A stretch of DNA of 64,000 bases from the NCBI GenBank assembly GCA_014729995.1, contig WJIZ01000035.1, positions 1 to 64,000 on the forward strand, in the 5' to 3' direction. The notes beneath the pieces were generated by a model. It worked only from the letters and a program-made list of their open reading frames with translations, was not told the DNA's origin and ran no database searches. Shown piece after piece: positions 26,058-35,142 of the stretch (position 1 is the stretch's first letter; the number at the start of each line of letters is the position of its first letter). The translations under genes were made by a program, and so were the position numbers. The DNA comes from Candidatus Woesearchaeota archaeon (GTDB lineage: Archaea; Nanobdellota; Nanobdellia; Woesearchaeales; WJIZ01).

Positions 26058-27305
26058 ATGAAAAAAATTTGTGTATTGGGATTAGGCTATATTGGTTTGC
26101 CTATTGCTAGTTTGTTCGCGACTTACGGGCTTAAAGTAACGGGCGTAGATATCGACAAGGAGAATATTGAAAGTATCAGGAAAGGTAAAGCACTTGCAAG
26201 CGAGCCCGATCTAAACATTATGACTGCTGCGGCATTAAAATCAGGCAATCTCATCACCAGCAATAAACCAACTGAAGCAGATGTATTCATAATTGCTGTG
26301 CCCACGCCAAAATGTAATGATAACAGCTGTGATCTTGCATCCGTAATCCATGCATCAGAATCTATTGTTACTTATTTAAACCGGGATAATCTTGTAATTC
26401 TTGAATCCACTGTACCGCCCGGAACAACAGAAGAGGTTGTAAAACCAATATTAGAAAAATCTGGACTCCATGCTGGAAAGGATTTTTATCTTGCCCATTG
26501 TCCTGAAAAAGTGCTGCCGGGTAAGATATTATTCGAGCTTGTTCAGAATGAAAGAGTGTTTGGGGGAATAGATAAGAAATCTTTTGAAGAAACAAAAAAA
26601 CTTTACTCTACTTTTGTGAAGGGGAAAATTTATGGCACTAACCTAAAAACAGCAGAATTCATTAAGCTGATCGAGAACAGTTATAGAGATGTAAACATAG
26701 CTTTTGCGAATGAGCTTGCTAAAATCTGCAGGAAACTCGATATGGATATATGGGAGAGTATATGGTTTGCCAATAGGCATCCGCGTGTAAATATTCATAA
26801 TCCCGGACCCGGCGTAGGCGGCCATTGCATAGCTATAGACCCGTGGTTTATAGTAAATAAAGCCCATGAACTTTCAAAGCTTATAACCCTGGCAAGAAAA
26901 ATAAATGATTCCATGCCTTCATATGTCGTCAGCATTGTTAGCGAAGCCATAAAAGGTATTGAAAACCCGACAATATCAGTTTTAGGCGCTGCATACAAGG
27001 CTGAAATAGAAGATCCTAGAAATAGCCCTGCAAGGGAGATAATTAATCTGCTTAAAAAAATGAATTTCAATGTAAAGGTGTACGATCCTTACGTTAAGAA
27101 TTTTGAGTATGCCTTTGAGCCAAACATTGATGCTGCTCTAAAAGATAGCAGCTGCATAATCATCGTGACTGACCATAATATTTTCAAGGAAATGAGTCCT
27201 GAAAGGGCTGCAAGGCTCGTAAAGGATAAGATACTGATAGATACGCGTAATTGCACCGACAGGGAAAACTGGAAAAAATCAGGATTCAGATGGATAAGTA
27301 TATAA
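26058..27305 (+). CDS. wecC: UDP-N-acetyl-D-mannosamine dehydrogenase family (WecC-like)
   Basis: A 415-residue nucleotide-sugar dehydrogenase. GLGYIGLPIAS near the N-terminus, ESTVPPGTTEE, HCPEKVLPG, ENSYRDVNIAFANE and catalytic C257 in GVGGHCIAIDPW follow the WecC pattern closely. It would oxidise UDP-ManNAc to UDP-ManNAcA, and a WecB-type epimerase gene is nearby. The ATG at 26058 is preferred over an in-frame TTG at 26046 because GGGGAG at 26048-26053 gives it a proper ribosome-binding site. It is followed by an epimerase gene after 12 bp. Confidence 0.9.
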   Translation: MKKICVLGLGYIGLPIASLFATYGLKVTGVDIDKENIESIRKGKALASEPDLNIMTAAALKSGNLITSNKPTEADVFIIAVPTPKCNDNSCDLASVIHASESIVTYLNRDNLVILESTVPPGTTEEVVKPILEKSGLHAGKDFYLAHCPEKVLPGKILFELVQNERVFGGIDKKSFEETKKLYSTFVKGKIYGTNLKTAEFIKLIENSYRDVNIAFANELAKICRKLDMDIWESIWFANRHPRVNIHNPGPGVGGHCIAIDPWFIVNKAHELSKLITLARKINDSMPSYVVSIVSEAIKGIENPTISVLGAAYKAEIEDPRNSPAREIINLLKKMNFNVKVYDPYVKNFEYAFEPNIDAALKDSSCIIIVTDHNIFKEMSPERAARLVKDKILIDTRNCTDRENWKKSGFRWISI

Positions 27306-27317
27306 AGGGGGTTTATA

Positions 27318-28259
27318 GTGTCATTTTTCGAATCAAAAAAAATCTTAATCAGCGGGGGGGCTGGAGCCATTGGCTCAAATCTTTGTATATCTCTTTTGGA
27401 AAAGAAAGCAGAAGTCATTGTAATAGACAATCTTAGTTCAGGCAGCAGGAAAAATATTCCAAAGGAAGCAGTTTTTGTAGAAGGGTCTATCAATAACGAC
27501 AAAGCTTTGCAAAAGGCTTTTTCTTATTCACCTCAAATAATTTTTCATCTGGCTGCCAACTTTGCCAATCAGAGCTCGGTGGACAATCCATTAATAGATC
27601 TTGAAACAAACGGAAAGGGAACAATAAAATTATTGCAGCACTCCATAAAGAATAATGTTGAAAATTTCATCTATTCCTCCTCATCCTGTGTCTATGGGAA
27701 TAAAAGCGGCGCTCTTAATGAAGAAGATGTTTCAACTGTATTGGATACTCCGTATGCATTCACGAAATTTCTCGGGGAGCAATATGTTAATTTCTTTCAT
27801 AGGCATTTTGGTTTAGATACAGTAATTCTCAGATATTTCAATTCATACGGGCCTCGTGAATTTCCAGGAAAGTATAGAAATGTCATTCCGAATTTTTTAT
27901 CTATGGCTCTTCAGGGCAAACCGCTGGCTATAACAGGAACAGGAAATGAGACAAGGGACTTTACATTTGTAGGCGACATAGTGAATGGTACCCTTCTTGC
28001 TGCGCAAAAAAAGGCTGCCATCGGAGAAACTTTTAATTTAGGCAGTGGAAAAGAGACAAAGATTGAGGTATTGGCAAAAAAAATAAACCGTCTTACCGGA
28101 AACAGGGCCGGAATAAGGTATATCCCAAAGAGAAAATGGGATTATGTAAGACATAGGCTGGCTGATATCGCTAAATCAATGAACATCCTGGGGCACTCTC
28201 CCCAAACATCCCTGGATGATGGTCTGAATATAACTATTGAATGGTTTAAAGGCAGATGA
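27318..28259 (+). CDS. NAD-dependent nucleotide-sugar epimerase/dehydratase
   Basis: A 313-residue extended SDR. The glycine motif is GGAGAIGS; the active site has SSSSCVYG and PYAFTK (YxxxK). NSYGPREFPGKYRNVIPNF resembles UDP-glucose 4-epimerase and UDP-glucuronate decarboxylase relatives. It starts with GTG at 27318, preceded by AAAGGGGG. A run of seven G (27354-27360) encodes part of the NAD-binding motif and is in frame. It overlaps the next GT2 gene by 4 bp. The substrate may be the UDP-uronate made by the preceding gene; unproven. Confidence 0.82.
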   Translation: MSFFESKKILISGGAGAIGSNLCISLLEKKAEVIVIDNLSSGSRKNIPKEAVFVEGSINNDKALQKAFSYSPQIIFHLAANFANQSSVDNPLIDLETNGKGTIKLLQHSIKNNVENFIYSSSSCVYGNKSGALNEEDVSTVLDTPYAFTKFLGEQYVNFFHRHFGLDTVILRYFNSYGPREFPGKYRNVIPNFLSMALQGKPLAITGTGNETRDFTFVGDIVNGTLLAAQKKAAIGETFNLGSGKETKIEVLAKKINRLTGNRAGIRYIPKRKWDYVRHRLADIAKSMNILGHSPQTSLDDGLNITIEWFKGR

Positions 28260-28951
28260 TATCTATAGTGATTCCTGCATACAATGAATCAGAGACAATA
28301 GAGAGCACCATAAAGAAGATAAGGGGCGTTATGAAAAACCTCGGGGAAGAATGGGAGCTTATAATCGTGGACGACTGCAGCAGCGATAATACCCTCAAAA
28401 AGATTAGGGCATTCAAGAAAAAGTATGAGTTTCTCAGAATATTTTCTCATAAAAAAAATTTAGGACCTGGTGCCGGCTTCAGAACAGGGTTTAAACAGGC
28501 AGAGGGAGATATAATAATAACGAATGACGCAGATTCATCTTTTTCACCGAAAGATATACCCAGGCTTTTATCGGAAATTAAAAATGCTGATGTTGTTATA
28601 GGTTCGCAGCATATGGAAGGGGCAAGGATGATTAATGTACCCATAAAGAGGGTAATTGCCAGCAAGGCAGCCTTATTTTTGGACAGGTTATTTTTAGGAG
28701 TCAGATTGAGCTCATTAAGCAGCTTTTTTGTTGCATACAGGAAAAATGTGATAAAAACACTTAATTTTGAATCAAATGGGTTTGATGCACAGTGTGAAAT
28801 ATTAACTAAGCTGTATCATAAAGGATATAAAATAAAAGAGATTCCCTGCAGCCTGAGATGGGATATAGGAAGAAAAAGAAAATCTTCAATAAACATATTT
28901 AAAGAAGCAAAAAAAAGGGTAAAATTATGGCGCAAATTAAAAAAGGCATAA
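28256..28951 (+). CDS. GT2 glycosyltransferase
   Basis: A 231-residue family 2 transferase with ISIVIPAYNESETI, IIVDDCSSDNT and the metal-binding NDADSSFSPKDIP. The later QCEILTKLYHKGYKIKEIP stretch is common in polyprenyl-phosphate glycosyltransferases of the DPM type. The C-terminus is basic and lacks TM segments. It overlaps the preceding epimerase gene by 4 bp and is followed 25 bp later by a nucleotidyltransferase gene. Confidence 0.85.
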   Translation: MISIVIPAYNESETIESTIKKIRGVMKNLGEEWELIIVDDCSSDNTLKKIRAFKKKYEFLRIFSHKKNLGPGAGFRTGFKQAEGDIIITNDADSSFSPKDIPRLLSEIKNADVVIGSQHMEGARMINVPIKRVIASKAALFLDRLFLGVRLSSLSSFFVAYRKNVIKTLNFESNGFDAQCEILTKLYHKGYKIKEIPCSLRWDIGRKRKSSINIFKEAKKRVKLWRKLKKA

Positions 28952-28976
28952 AACCAAAAATAATGGCTGATACATC

Positions 28977-29675
28977 ATGAAAGTAGTTATTCTGTGCGGC
29001 GGAAAAGGCACAAGGTTAAAAGAGCTTACAGAAGAACTGCCAAAACCACTTGTAGAGATAGGGGATAAGCCTATAATCTGGCACATAATGAAAACTTATT
29101 CTCATTATGGATACAAGGATTTCATTCTTTGCTTGGGTTATAAGGGCCACATGATTAGGGATTACTTCAATAGAAATGAGGAAAATTGGAACATAGAATT
29201 TATTGATACCGGAAAAGAAAGCAATAAAGGGCAAAGGATAAAAGCTATTGAAAACTATATAGAGGAAGAAAATTTTTTTGTAGCTTATGGAGATGATGTT
29301 GCTGATATAAATATTAAAGAATTGCTCCAATATCATGTCAGGAAGAACAAAATTGTAACATTAACAGCAGTAAACCCAGTATCCCAGTTTGGAATAATAG
29401 AGTTAAACAGCAGGAATGAGATAATAGAATTCAAAGAAAAGCCTAAGCTTGATCATTGTATAAACGGGGGTTTCTTTATATTCAACAGAAAAATATTTAA
29501 TTTTATAAAAAAAGGCTACGATCTTGAAAAACAAACATTTGAAGATCTTGTAAAAATAAACCAAATATGTGCTTATAAGCATAAAGGCTTCTGGAAATGC
29601 ATGAACACTTTCAAGGATACAATGGAGCTTAATGAATTATGGGATAAAAAGCGTGCTCCATGGGTATTATGGTAG
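28977..29675 (+). CDS. rfbF: Glucose-1-phosphate cytidylyltransferase-like (RfbF family)
   Basis: A sugar-1-phosphate nucleotidyltransferase of 232 residues with an intact GGKGTRL motif (residues 8-14) and the PK lysine (K23), GYKGHMIRDYF, YGDDVADI and NGGFFIFNRKIF. GYKGHMIRDYF, EIGDKPIIWHIMK and the FWKCMNTFKDTMELNELW ending are characteristic of RfbF, which makes CDP-glucose. It is somewhat shorter than bacterial RfbF. The RfbG-like dehydratase gene lies 1.5 kb downstream on the same strand, with a radical SAM gene between them on the other strand. Confidence 0.85.
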   Translation: MKVVILCGGKGTRLKELTEELPKPLVEIGDKPIIWHIMKTYSHYGYKDFILCLGYKGHMIRDYFNRNEENWNIEFIDTGKESNKGQRIKAIENYIEEENFFVAYGDDVADINIKELLQYHVRKNKIVTLTAVNPVSQFGIIELNSRNEIIEFKEKPKLDHCINGGFFIFNRKIFNFIKKGYDLEKQTFEDLVKINQICAYKHKGFWKCMNTFKDTMELNELWDKKRAPWVLW

Positions 29676-29676
29676 T

Positions 29677-31107
29677 TCAGGTTTTAGTAAGAACTCTTTT
29701 AAGCGAAGTTAATAAAAGCCATGCCCCTGATTTAAATGTCCTTTTAAATTCTTTTAAATTAGTGAGGGTCTTTAGCTTCCTTAAGATATAGTCAAGAGTT
29801 AAGTAAATTGAAAGATACGCCCTGCCGTTCCAGTAAGCCAGCTCTCTGGAAGTAAGGTACCTTGTCCTTATTGTCGGTGTTTCTCCATGGGGACTATATT
29901 TTTCCCATGTATAATCTTTATCAAAAAGGCCTTCCTTCTTAATCTGATAATAGATAGGGGTATGGGGATATGGGTTCAAGGTATTGAAAAAAGTAAGGTC
30001 CGCCTTAAGCTTTTTTGCAAACCTGATTGTCTTCTTAATCTCCTTCTCCCCTTCCCAGGGAAACCCCATCATAAATGTAACTTTTGGGCTTATGCCGTAA
30101 TTCTTTGAAAGATTTACTGCATCTACCGCCTGTTTTAAAGTTATTTTCTTATTTATTTTATCGATTCCTTCCTGATATCCGCATTCTATGCCAAATAGTA
30201 TGCTCCTGCAACCCGCCTCGCTCATTTTTCTCAGTAAAGGCTCATCAACATGGCTCACCCTTGTCAGGCACTCCCAAACAAGGTCCAGTTTCTGGTCTAT
30301 AATCATATCACAGATCTTCATGACCCTGTCATGATTCACTGTAAATTCATCATCCTGAAAATATATATGTCTGACTTTATATTTATCATATAATAATCTT
30401 ATCTCTTCCATGACTTTCTCAGGGCTTCTGTATCTCCACCTATAGCCAAAAATATTAGAGCTTGTGCAATAAGTACACTGAAAAGGACACCCTCTTGAAG
30501 TTATCATTGAACAAAATTTTCTGCCAAGATCCAGCCAGCCGTAAGACCTGTAATGGTTCATCGGAAGCAGATGGTAAGCAGGCATAGGAAGTTTATTGAT
30601 ATCTTTTATAAAGTCTCTTGCCTGATTAATTTTAACATGTCCATTATTGTCCCTATAAGCTATACCTTTTATCTTCCCTAATTGTCCTTTGCTTTTAAGG
30701 ATAAAATCAAGAAGTTCAACAATGGTTTCTTCCGCCTCACCGAGAACTGCATAATTAATTGATTTAAACTTTATAACGGTCTCAGGCATTATAGTTACAT
30801 GTGGCCCTCCATATATTATAATAATGTCAGGGTTGACCCTTTTTATAGAATTAATAAGTTGGATAGATTCCGGATAATTAGCGGTAACACTGCTTATTCC
30901 AATAACAGTAGGATTTTCAGAAACAACATAATCAGTAATCTGTTTTTTGTCAAGGCCAAGAGCAAAAGAATCCAATATCTCAACATCATAGCCTTTTTCC
31001 TCCAATACAGAAGCTAATATTGCTATTCCTAAAGGGGGGCATCTCGTGCTTGCTTCATCTAGGGTTTTATAGCTGAACTGAGGAACAACAAACAGGATAT
31101 CAGGCAT
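29677..31107 (-). CDS. B12-binding-domain radical SAM protein
   Basis: A 476-residue protein of the BchE/P-methylase-like class. An N-terminal cobalamin-binding-like Rossmann domain (residues 1 to about 135; CPPLGIAILASVLEEKGY, IIYGGPH) is followed by a radical SAM barrel with the cluster motif CPFQCTYC (C207, C211, C214). It probably binds a 4Fe-4S cluster and SAM, and perhaps cobalamin; such enzymes methylate unactivated carbons or rearrange substrates. It is inserted, on the opposite strand, between the CDP-glucose synthase and dehydratase genes, so a sugar or lipid-carrier substrate is possible. Its start codon follows a TATA-like box at 31135-31146. Confidence 0.88.
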   Translation of the reverse strand: MPDILFVVPQFSYKTLDEASTRCPPLGIAILASVLEEKGYDVEILDSFALGLDKKQITDYVVSENPTVIGISSVTANYPESIQLINSIKRVNPDIIIIYGGPHVTIMPETVIKFKSINYAVLGEAEETIVELLDFILKSKGQLGKIKGIAYRDNNGHVKINQARDFIKDINKLPMPAYHLLPMNHYRSYGWLDLGRKFCSMITSRGCPFQCTYCTSSNIFGYRWRYRSPEKVMEEIRLLYDKYKVRHIYFQDDEFTVNHDRVMKICDMIIDQKLDLVWECLTRVSHVDEPLLRKMSEAGCRSILFGIECGYQEGIDKINKKITLKQAVDAVNLSKNYGISPKVTFMMGFPWEGEKEIKKTIRFAKKLKADLTFFNTLNPYPHTPIYYQIKKEGLFDKDYTWEKYSPHGETPTIRTRYLTSRELAYWNGRAYLSIYLTLDYILRKLKTLTNLKEFKRTFKSGAWLLLTSLKRVLTKT

Positions 31108-31181
31108 AAATCATCTGTGCAGAAAAAAATAAGTACATTTATAAAGATTATTATTTTTCGGATTTTTAAAGGGGGATCAAG

Positions 31182-32162
31182 ATGAGTGACTTTTGGAATT
31201 CAAAAAAAGTATTCTTAACTGGGGCAGATGGTTTTATTGGTGCCTGGCTTGCAGAAGGTTTGATAGAAAAAGGCGCAGAAGTTTTTGTGATAATAAGAGA
31301 CATAAAAAAGATATGTGGGCTAGACCTTCTAAAAATTAAAAATAAAGTAGAAATAATAAACGGAGACATAATTGACTTGAAATGCATTGAAAGAATAATA
31401 AACGAAAAAGAGATTGATACGGTATTTCATCTTGCAGCACAGGCTTTGGTAAGTATAGCAAATAAAAGCCCGATATCAACCTTTGAATCCAATATAAGGG
31501 GGACATGGAATATTCTTGAAGCATGCAGGCTGAAGAGCGGAGTTAAAAGAATAATCATAGCATCAAGCGATAAAGCATATGGCTCGCAAAAAGAATTGCC
31601 ATATAAGGAAGAATCCCCGTTGCTGGGCATATATCCTTATGACGCCTCAAAGGCCTGTGCTGACATAATCGCAAGATCATACTTTGAGACTTATAATCTG
31701 CCTGTTTCTGTCACAAGGAATGCAAACACTTACGGAGGAGGGGACCTAAATACATCTAGGATAATACCCGGAGCAATATGCACGATGATAAAAAGAAAGG
31801 AGTTTGAGATAAGAAGCGATGGGACACCCGAAAGGGATTATATGTATGTTAAAGATGCTGTTGACGCTTACCTTACTTTAGGGAAAAATTTGAACAAAAA
31901 GGCAAAGGGAGAAGCCTTCAATTTTGGTACCGGAAATCCGATAAGCGTGAAAAAATTAATTTACTTAATAGCAAAACAGATGGGAATAAAAGATTTTAAA
32001 TCCAAGATAAGGGGAGAGGCAAAGAATGAAATAGACCGCCAGTTCCTTGATATTTCCAAAGTAAAAAAATTTTTTGGCTGGGAGCCAAGATATTCCATAG
32101 AAGAGGGATTACAAGAAACAATACAATGGTACAAAAGTAATCGTGAGATTTTAGGGCTATGA
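31182..32162 (+). CDS. rfbG: CDP-glucose 4,6-dehydratase-like (RfbG family)
   Basis: A 326-residue SDR dehydratase. TGADGFIGAWLAE, HLAAQALVSIA, SSDKAYGSQKELPY, YPYDASKACAD (YxxxK) and TRNANTYGGGDLN are typical of RfbG, which converts CDP-glucose to CDP-4-keto-6-deoxyglucose. With the RfbF-like enzyme it forms a two-step CDP-6-deoxyhexose module; no RfbH-type dehydrase is seen here. A strong ribosome-binding site GGGGGATCA (31171-31179) precedes the ATG. The next GT2 gene begins 3 bp after its stop. Confidence 0.87.
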   Translation: MSDFWNSKKVFLTGADGFIGAWLAEGLIEKGAEVFVIIRDIKKICGLDLLKIKNKVEIINGDIIDLKCIERIINEKEIDTVFHLAAQALVSIANKSPISTFESNIRGTWNILEACRLKSGVKRIIIASSDKAYGSQKELPYKEESPLLGIYPYDASKACADIIARSYFETYNLPVSVTRNANTYGGGDLNTSRIIPGAICTMIKRKEFEIRSDGTPERDYMYVKDAVDAYLTLGKNLNKKAKGEAFNFGTGNPISVKKLIYLIAKQMGIKDFKSKIRGEAKNEIDRQFLDISKVKKFFGWEPRYSIEEGLQETIQWYKSNREILGL

Positions 32163-32165
32163 ATA

Positions 32166-32807
32166 ATGAAAACAATTATTTGCCTGCCGACAAAAAACGA
32201 GAAGGAAAATGTAAAATATATGATAGACAGTATAAGGAAATTGGGTTATGACTTATTTATATGCGATGAGAATTCTAAAGACGGAACTATAGAGACAGCA
32301 CAAGAAAATAATGTCCAGGTATATCAAAGGGAAGGCAATGGAAAGGGCTACGGCATAAGGAAAGCTTTGTCTGTAGCTAAAGATAAAGGTTATGATACAT
32401 TAGTCTTGATAGATTGTGACAGGACATATCCTGCCGGTTATATCCCTGTTATGCTCAGATACCTTGATAAATATGATATGGTCGTGGGTTCAAGAAAAAG
32501 AAAAGATATAAAATCTTTTCACAGGCTGCCGAATAAAATACATACTGCCGCAATAAACTTGTTGTTTGGTAGTAATTTGAAGGATATAAATTCAGGCTTA
32601 AGGGCTTTTAAAGTTAATAAATTTAAGAATTTTAAGTCAAAAGGATTTGACATTGAAGCAGAAATAACCACAAAAGCTTTGAAAAACAAACTAAAAATAA
32701 AAGAGATACCCATTGAATATAAGAAAAGAACAGGGCATTCAAAGATAAGAATCAAGGACGGATTATTGATACTATCAAGAATAATAAAAGAAAGGTTCGC
32801 AAAGTGA
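32166..32807 (+). CDS. GT2 glycosyltransferase
   Basis: A 213-residue family 2 transferase. CLPTKNEKENV, ICDENSKDGT and the metal motif LIDCDRTYPAGYIP are present, then GSRKRKDIKSFHRLPNKIHT and DINSGLRAF, like DPM-synthase relatives. The nucleotide-site Asp pair reads DENS rather than DDGS. No TM segments. Its stop overlaps the GTG start of the next membrane-protein gene (GTGA), so the two are likely coupled: this enzyme may charge a lipid carrier whose sugar the GT-C-like protein uses. Confidence 0.85.
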   Translation: MKTIICLPTKNEKENVKYMIDSIRKLGYDLFICDENSKDGTIETAQENNVQVYQREGNGKGYGIRKALSVAKDKGYDTLVLIDCDRTYPAGYIPVMLRYLDKYDMVVGSRKRKDIKSFHRLPNKIHTAAINLLFGSNLKDINSGLRAFKVNKFKNFKSKGFDIEAEITTKALKNKLKIKEIPIEYKKRTGHSKIRIKDGLLILSRIIKERFAK

Positions 32808-34477
32808 AAGCAAAACTTAATCTTGAAGGCATTTTTTTAGTGGTGTTCTTCTTTTTTCTGCTTTGGGCAGGATTAGCTGCTCTATGGGATCATAGGATTA
32901 ATCATGATTTTCCGTATGCTTATATGGCATCTGATGGTTTTCAGCATCAGGTCAGGGCAGACAGCATAAAGCAGATGGGCAATTATCGATACGAAGCCCC
33001 CTATATTGCTGGAGGATTCAAGGACGCAATAGGATTTTATCCGCCCTTAATGTACCATCTAGACGTAATTATGTCAAATCTGAGTGGTATAGAGATATAC
33101 GATATTTCATATTTTTTAGTATTTGTATTCTTAGGATTCGGGTCATTAACATTCTATTTCATAATAAGAAAATTTAATAAGAATATTGCACTAATATCCC
33201 TGCCTCTTTCATTATTACTATTCTCAAAAGGTCCTGGCATTGGGCCTTATGCCTTAATAACTTGGGGTAGCTGGCCTTTGATTTTCGGGCACTTCTTTTT
33301 GATTTGTTTTTTCTGGTATTTTCAAAATATGAATATTAAACACTCATGGATATTCTTGGGGATATTTTTAAGCGCGCTGGCACTCCAGCATCAAAGTGAA
33401 TTATTCTTTGTTTTCGTGTTCATAGGAATAATTCTGATCTTCTGGCTGATTAGGAAAGATTTAAGCTTTGATAAAATAAGAAGCATGGCTTTTGGAGGCA
33501 TTTTATTCATAATATTATCGATATATTACCTTATCATATTCAGATTTACCCTGATGGAAAGCCAAAAGGTTAATTTTTTTGAAGTTGTAAAGACTACAAC
33601 CACTGACCAAACTTTATATTTCTCAAATTTTGGCATCATAGGCTTCCTTATAATCGGGGGGATAATACTTTCATTATTCCTAATCAAAAAAAAGCATCCT
33701 ATGCCTATGATGGTATCATTCTTTATGTTTCTGGTGGGATATGGAAATTACATCGGCTTTAACAGGCATGCATTCAAAACAAGATGCTTATGGCCGATTT
33801 ATTTATCTGTATTTATGGCAATATCTCTCTTTTATCTTATTAAGTTAATAGTTAAAAGATGGAAAATATATTATTCAATATCTGTTGCTATAATACTGGC
33901 GGTCATATTGAGCGGAATAATAAAAATACCTTATATCCCCCATTCACAAAGATTCACGTCTCCTGGCATAATGGACAGGCATCACTGGGATGCCCTGGTG
34001 TGGGTGCGCCACAATACTCCCCAAGATACAAAAATATTATTCTTATATGGGGATCCGTACAACCAAAACGCTTTGTTAAGGAACACTTTCAGAGTGCCAT
34101 ATATGGTAAAGACAAAGGCAGAGATATTGCCGAATATCGAAAATAGGACAATAAAAAGGAATATGCTTATTAACCTTTTAGGAGATCATCATGGGGTTTA
34201 TTATGCTTACAGAAAATCACTCTTTGATTATGGGTATCATGCTAAAGAAATGGGAGACGATTATTTTTATAATAAAAAAAGGGATATCTGTAGTTTTGAC
34301 TATATAATATTTGATAAAGCCAGCATGCAGCCAGTGCTTGCTCAATACAACCTGTTAATTGCAAACAAACTTTTGAATAACAGTAATATAAAGATTGCCT
34401 ATGAAAATCAGATCGTGGCTGTTTTAAATAATGAAAATCCAGGAGGAGATTGTATTGAAAATCAAACAAGTTTTTGA
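32804..34477 (+). CDS. GT-C-like polytopic membrane protein
   Basis: A 557-residue protein with about 11 TM segments followed by an extracytoplasmic C-terminal region of about 170 residues. The first outer loop contains YMASDGFQHQVRADS, with an Asp and His placed as in GT-C enzymes, and IGFYPPLMYHLD. The soluble part has FTSPGIMDRHHWDALVWVRHNTPQD, similar in plan to AglB-like and PMT-like proteins. The GTG start at 32804 overlaps the previous gene's TGA. It probably transfers a sugar from a lipid carrier outside the membrane; donor unknown. Confidence 0.72.
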   Translation: MKAKLNLEGIFLVVFFFFLLWAGLAALWDHRINHDFPYAYMASDGFQHQVRADSIKQMGNYRYEAPYIAGGFKDAIGFYPPLMYHLDVIMSNLSGIEIYDISYFLVFVFLGFGSLTFYFIIRKFNKNIALISLPLSLLLFSKGPGIGPYALITWGSWPLIFGHFFLICFFWYFQNMNIKHSWIFLGIFLSALALQHQSELFFVFVFIGIILIFWLIRKDLSFDKIRSMAFGGILFIILSIYYLIIFRFTLMESQKVNFFEVVKTTTTDQTLYFSNFGIIGFLIIGGIILSLFLIKKKHPMPMMVSFFMFLVGYGNYIGFNRHAFKTRCLWPIYLSVFMAISLFYLIKLIVKRWKIYYSISVAIILAVILSGIIKIPYIPHSQRFTSPGIMDRHHWDALVWVRHNTPQDTKILFLYGDPYNQNALLRNTFRVPYMVKTKAEILPNIENRTIKRNMLINLLGDHHGVYYAYRKSLFDYGYHAKEMGDDYFYNKKRDICSFDYIIFDKASMQPVLAQYNLLIANKLLNNSNIKIAYENQIVAVLNNENPGGDCIENQTSF

Positions 34478-34823
34478 CAAAATCAGGGGAGAAATAGCCT
34501 TGCTGGCAGGATTGTTTATAATAAGCATTATATCTTTAAAATTCATATTTTTTAAAGAAGATTTTATCACAATAATAAGGCTGGTATTTTCCTTTTTTTT
34601 TGTCTTTATCATTCCGGGGTTTGCAGCAATGTTATACTGGAAAAACAAATTAAATTTCAGCGAAAGGCTGGTTATAGGTACAGGATTAAGCGCCGCCCTG
34701 ACAGGAATAGCCAGTTATTATATTGGGATTATTGGATTAGATATAAAATACCACGGATATCTGATTCCTTCTGCCGTTATTATAGCTGGGTTTGCAATAT
34801 ACTATAAAAAGTTCATTTCTTAA
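34455..34823 (+). CDS. Small polytopic membrane protein
   Basis: A 122-residue membrane protein with four hydrophobic segments (about residues 13-30, 35-60, 68-85 and 95-112) and a conserved-looking FSERLVIGTGLSAALTG. The TTG at 34455 is chosen because GGAGGAG (34442-34448) lies six bases upstream, the clearest Shine-Dalgarno site in this region; the in-frame ATG at 34431 lacks one. It overlaps the end of the GT-C-like gene by 23 bp and is convergent with the next gene by 11 bp. It resembles the N-terminal portion of DUF1616-type proteins, but I cannot assign it. Confidence 0.65.
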   Translation: MKIKQVFDKIRGEIALLAGLFIISIISLKFIFFKEDFITIIRLVFSFFFVFIIPGFAAMLYWKNKLNFSERLVIGTGLSAALTGIASYYIGIIGLDIKYHGYLIPSAVIIAGFAIYYKKFIS

Positions 34824-35142
34824 ATTTCTTTAGAATAAAAGCTGATAAAATAAAAAACAAAAATGAGATTAGTATTGCCAGCTTAAATGAAATAACAGTG
34901 CCAAGCCAATAAACTGGAATTGAAAATATGCCTAAACCTATAAAAAAAGACAAAAAAACCTTATCTGCCATTTGGATATTAAAATTATCAAGTATTAGGT
35001 AAAATGGCAGAAAATATAATAAAATCATGCCAAACATTACTTTAAATCCTGCAAAACCTAAGAAAATAAATGAAAAAACAGCTATTAAAGCTAGTATAAT
35101 AAACGCTGTTATTTTATCATCTAATTTAATTTTCAAGCTCAT
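34813..35142 (-). CDS. Small polytopic membrane protein
   Basis: A 109-residue protein of almost entirely hydrophobic sequence, with three to four TM segments (FIILALIAVFSFIFLGFAG, MILLYFLPFYLILDNF, and two near the C-terminus) and a lysine-rich end. It starts within the last 17 bases of the preceding GT-C-like gene, so it is co-translated with it. Size and plan resemble the small protein at 34455-34823, which is likewise paired with a GT-C-like protein. Each may be a partner subunit of its neighbour; this is inference. Confidence 0.65.
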   Translation of the reverse strand: MSLKIKLDDKITAFIILALIAVFSFIFLGFAGFKVMFGMILLYFLPFYLILDNFNIQMADKVFLSFFIGLGIFSIPVYWLGTVISFKLAILISFLFFILSAFILKKFKK

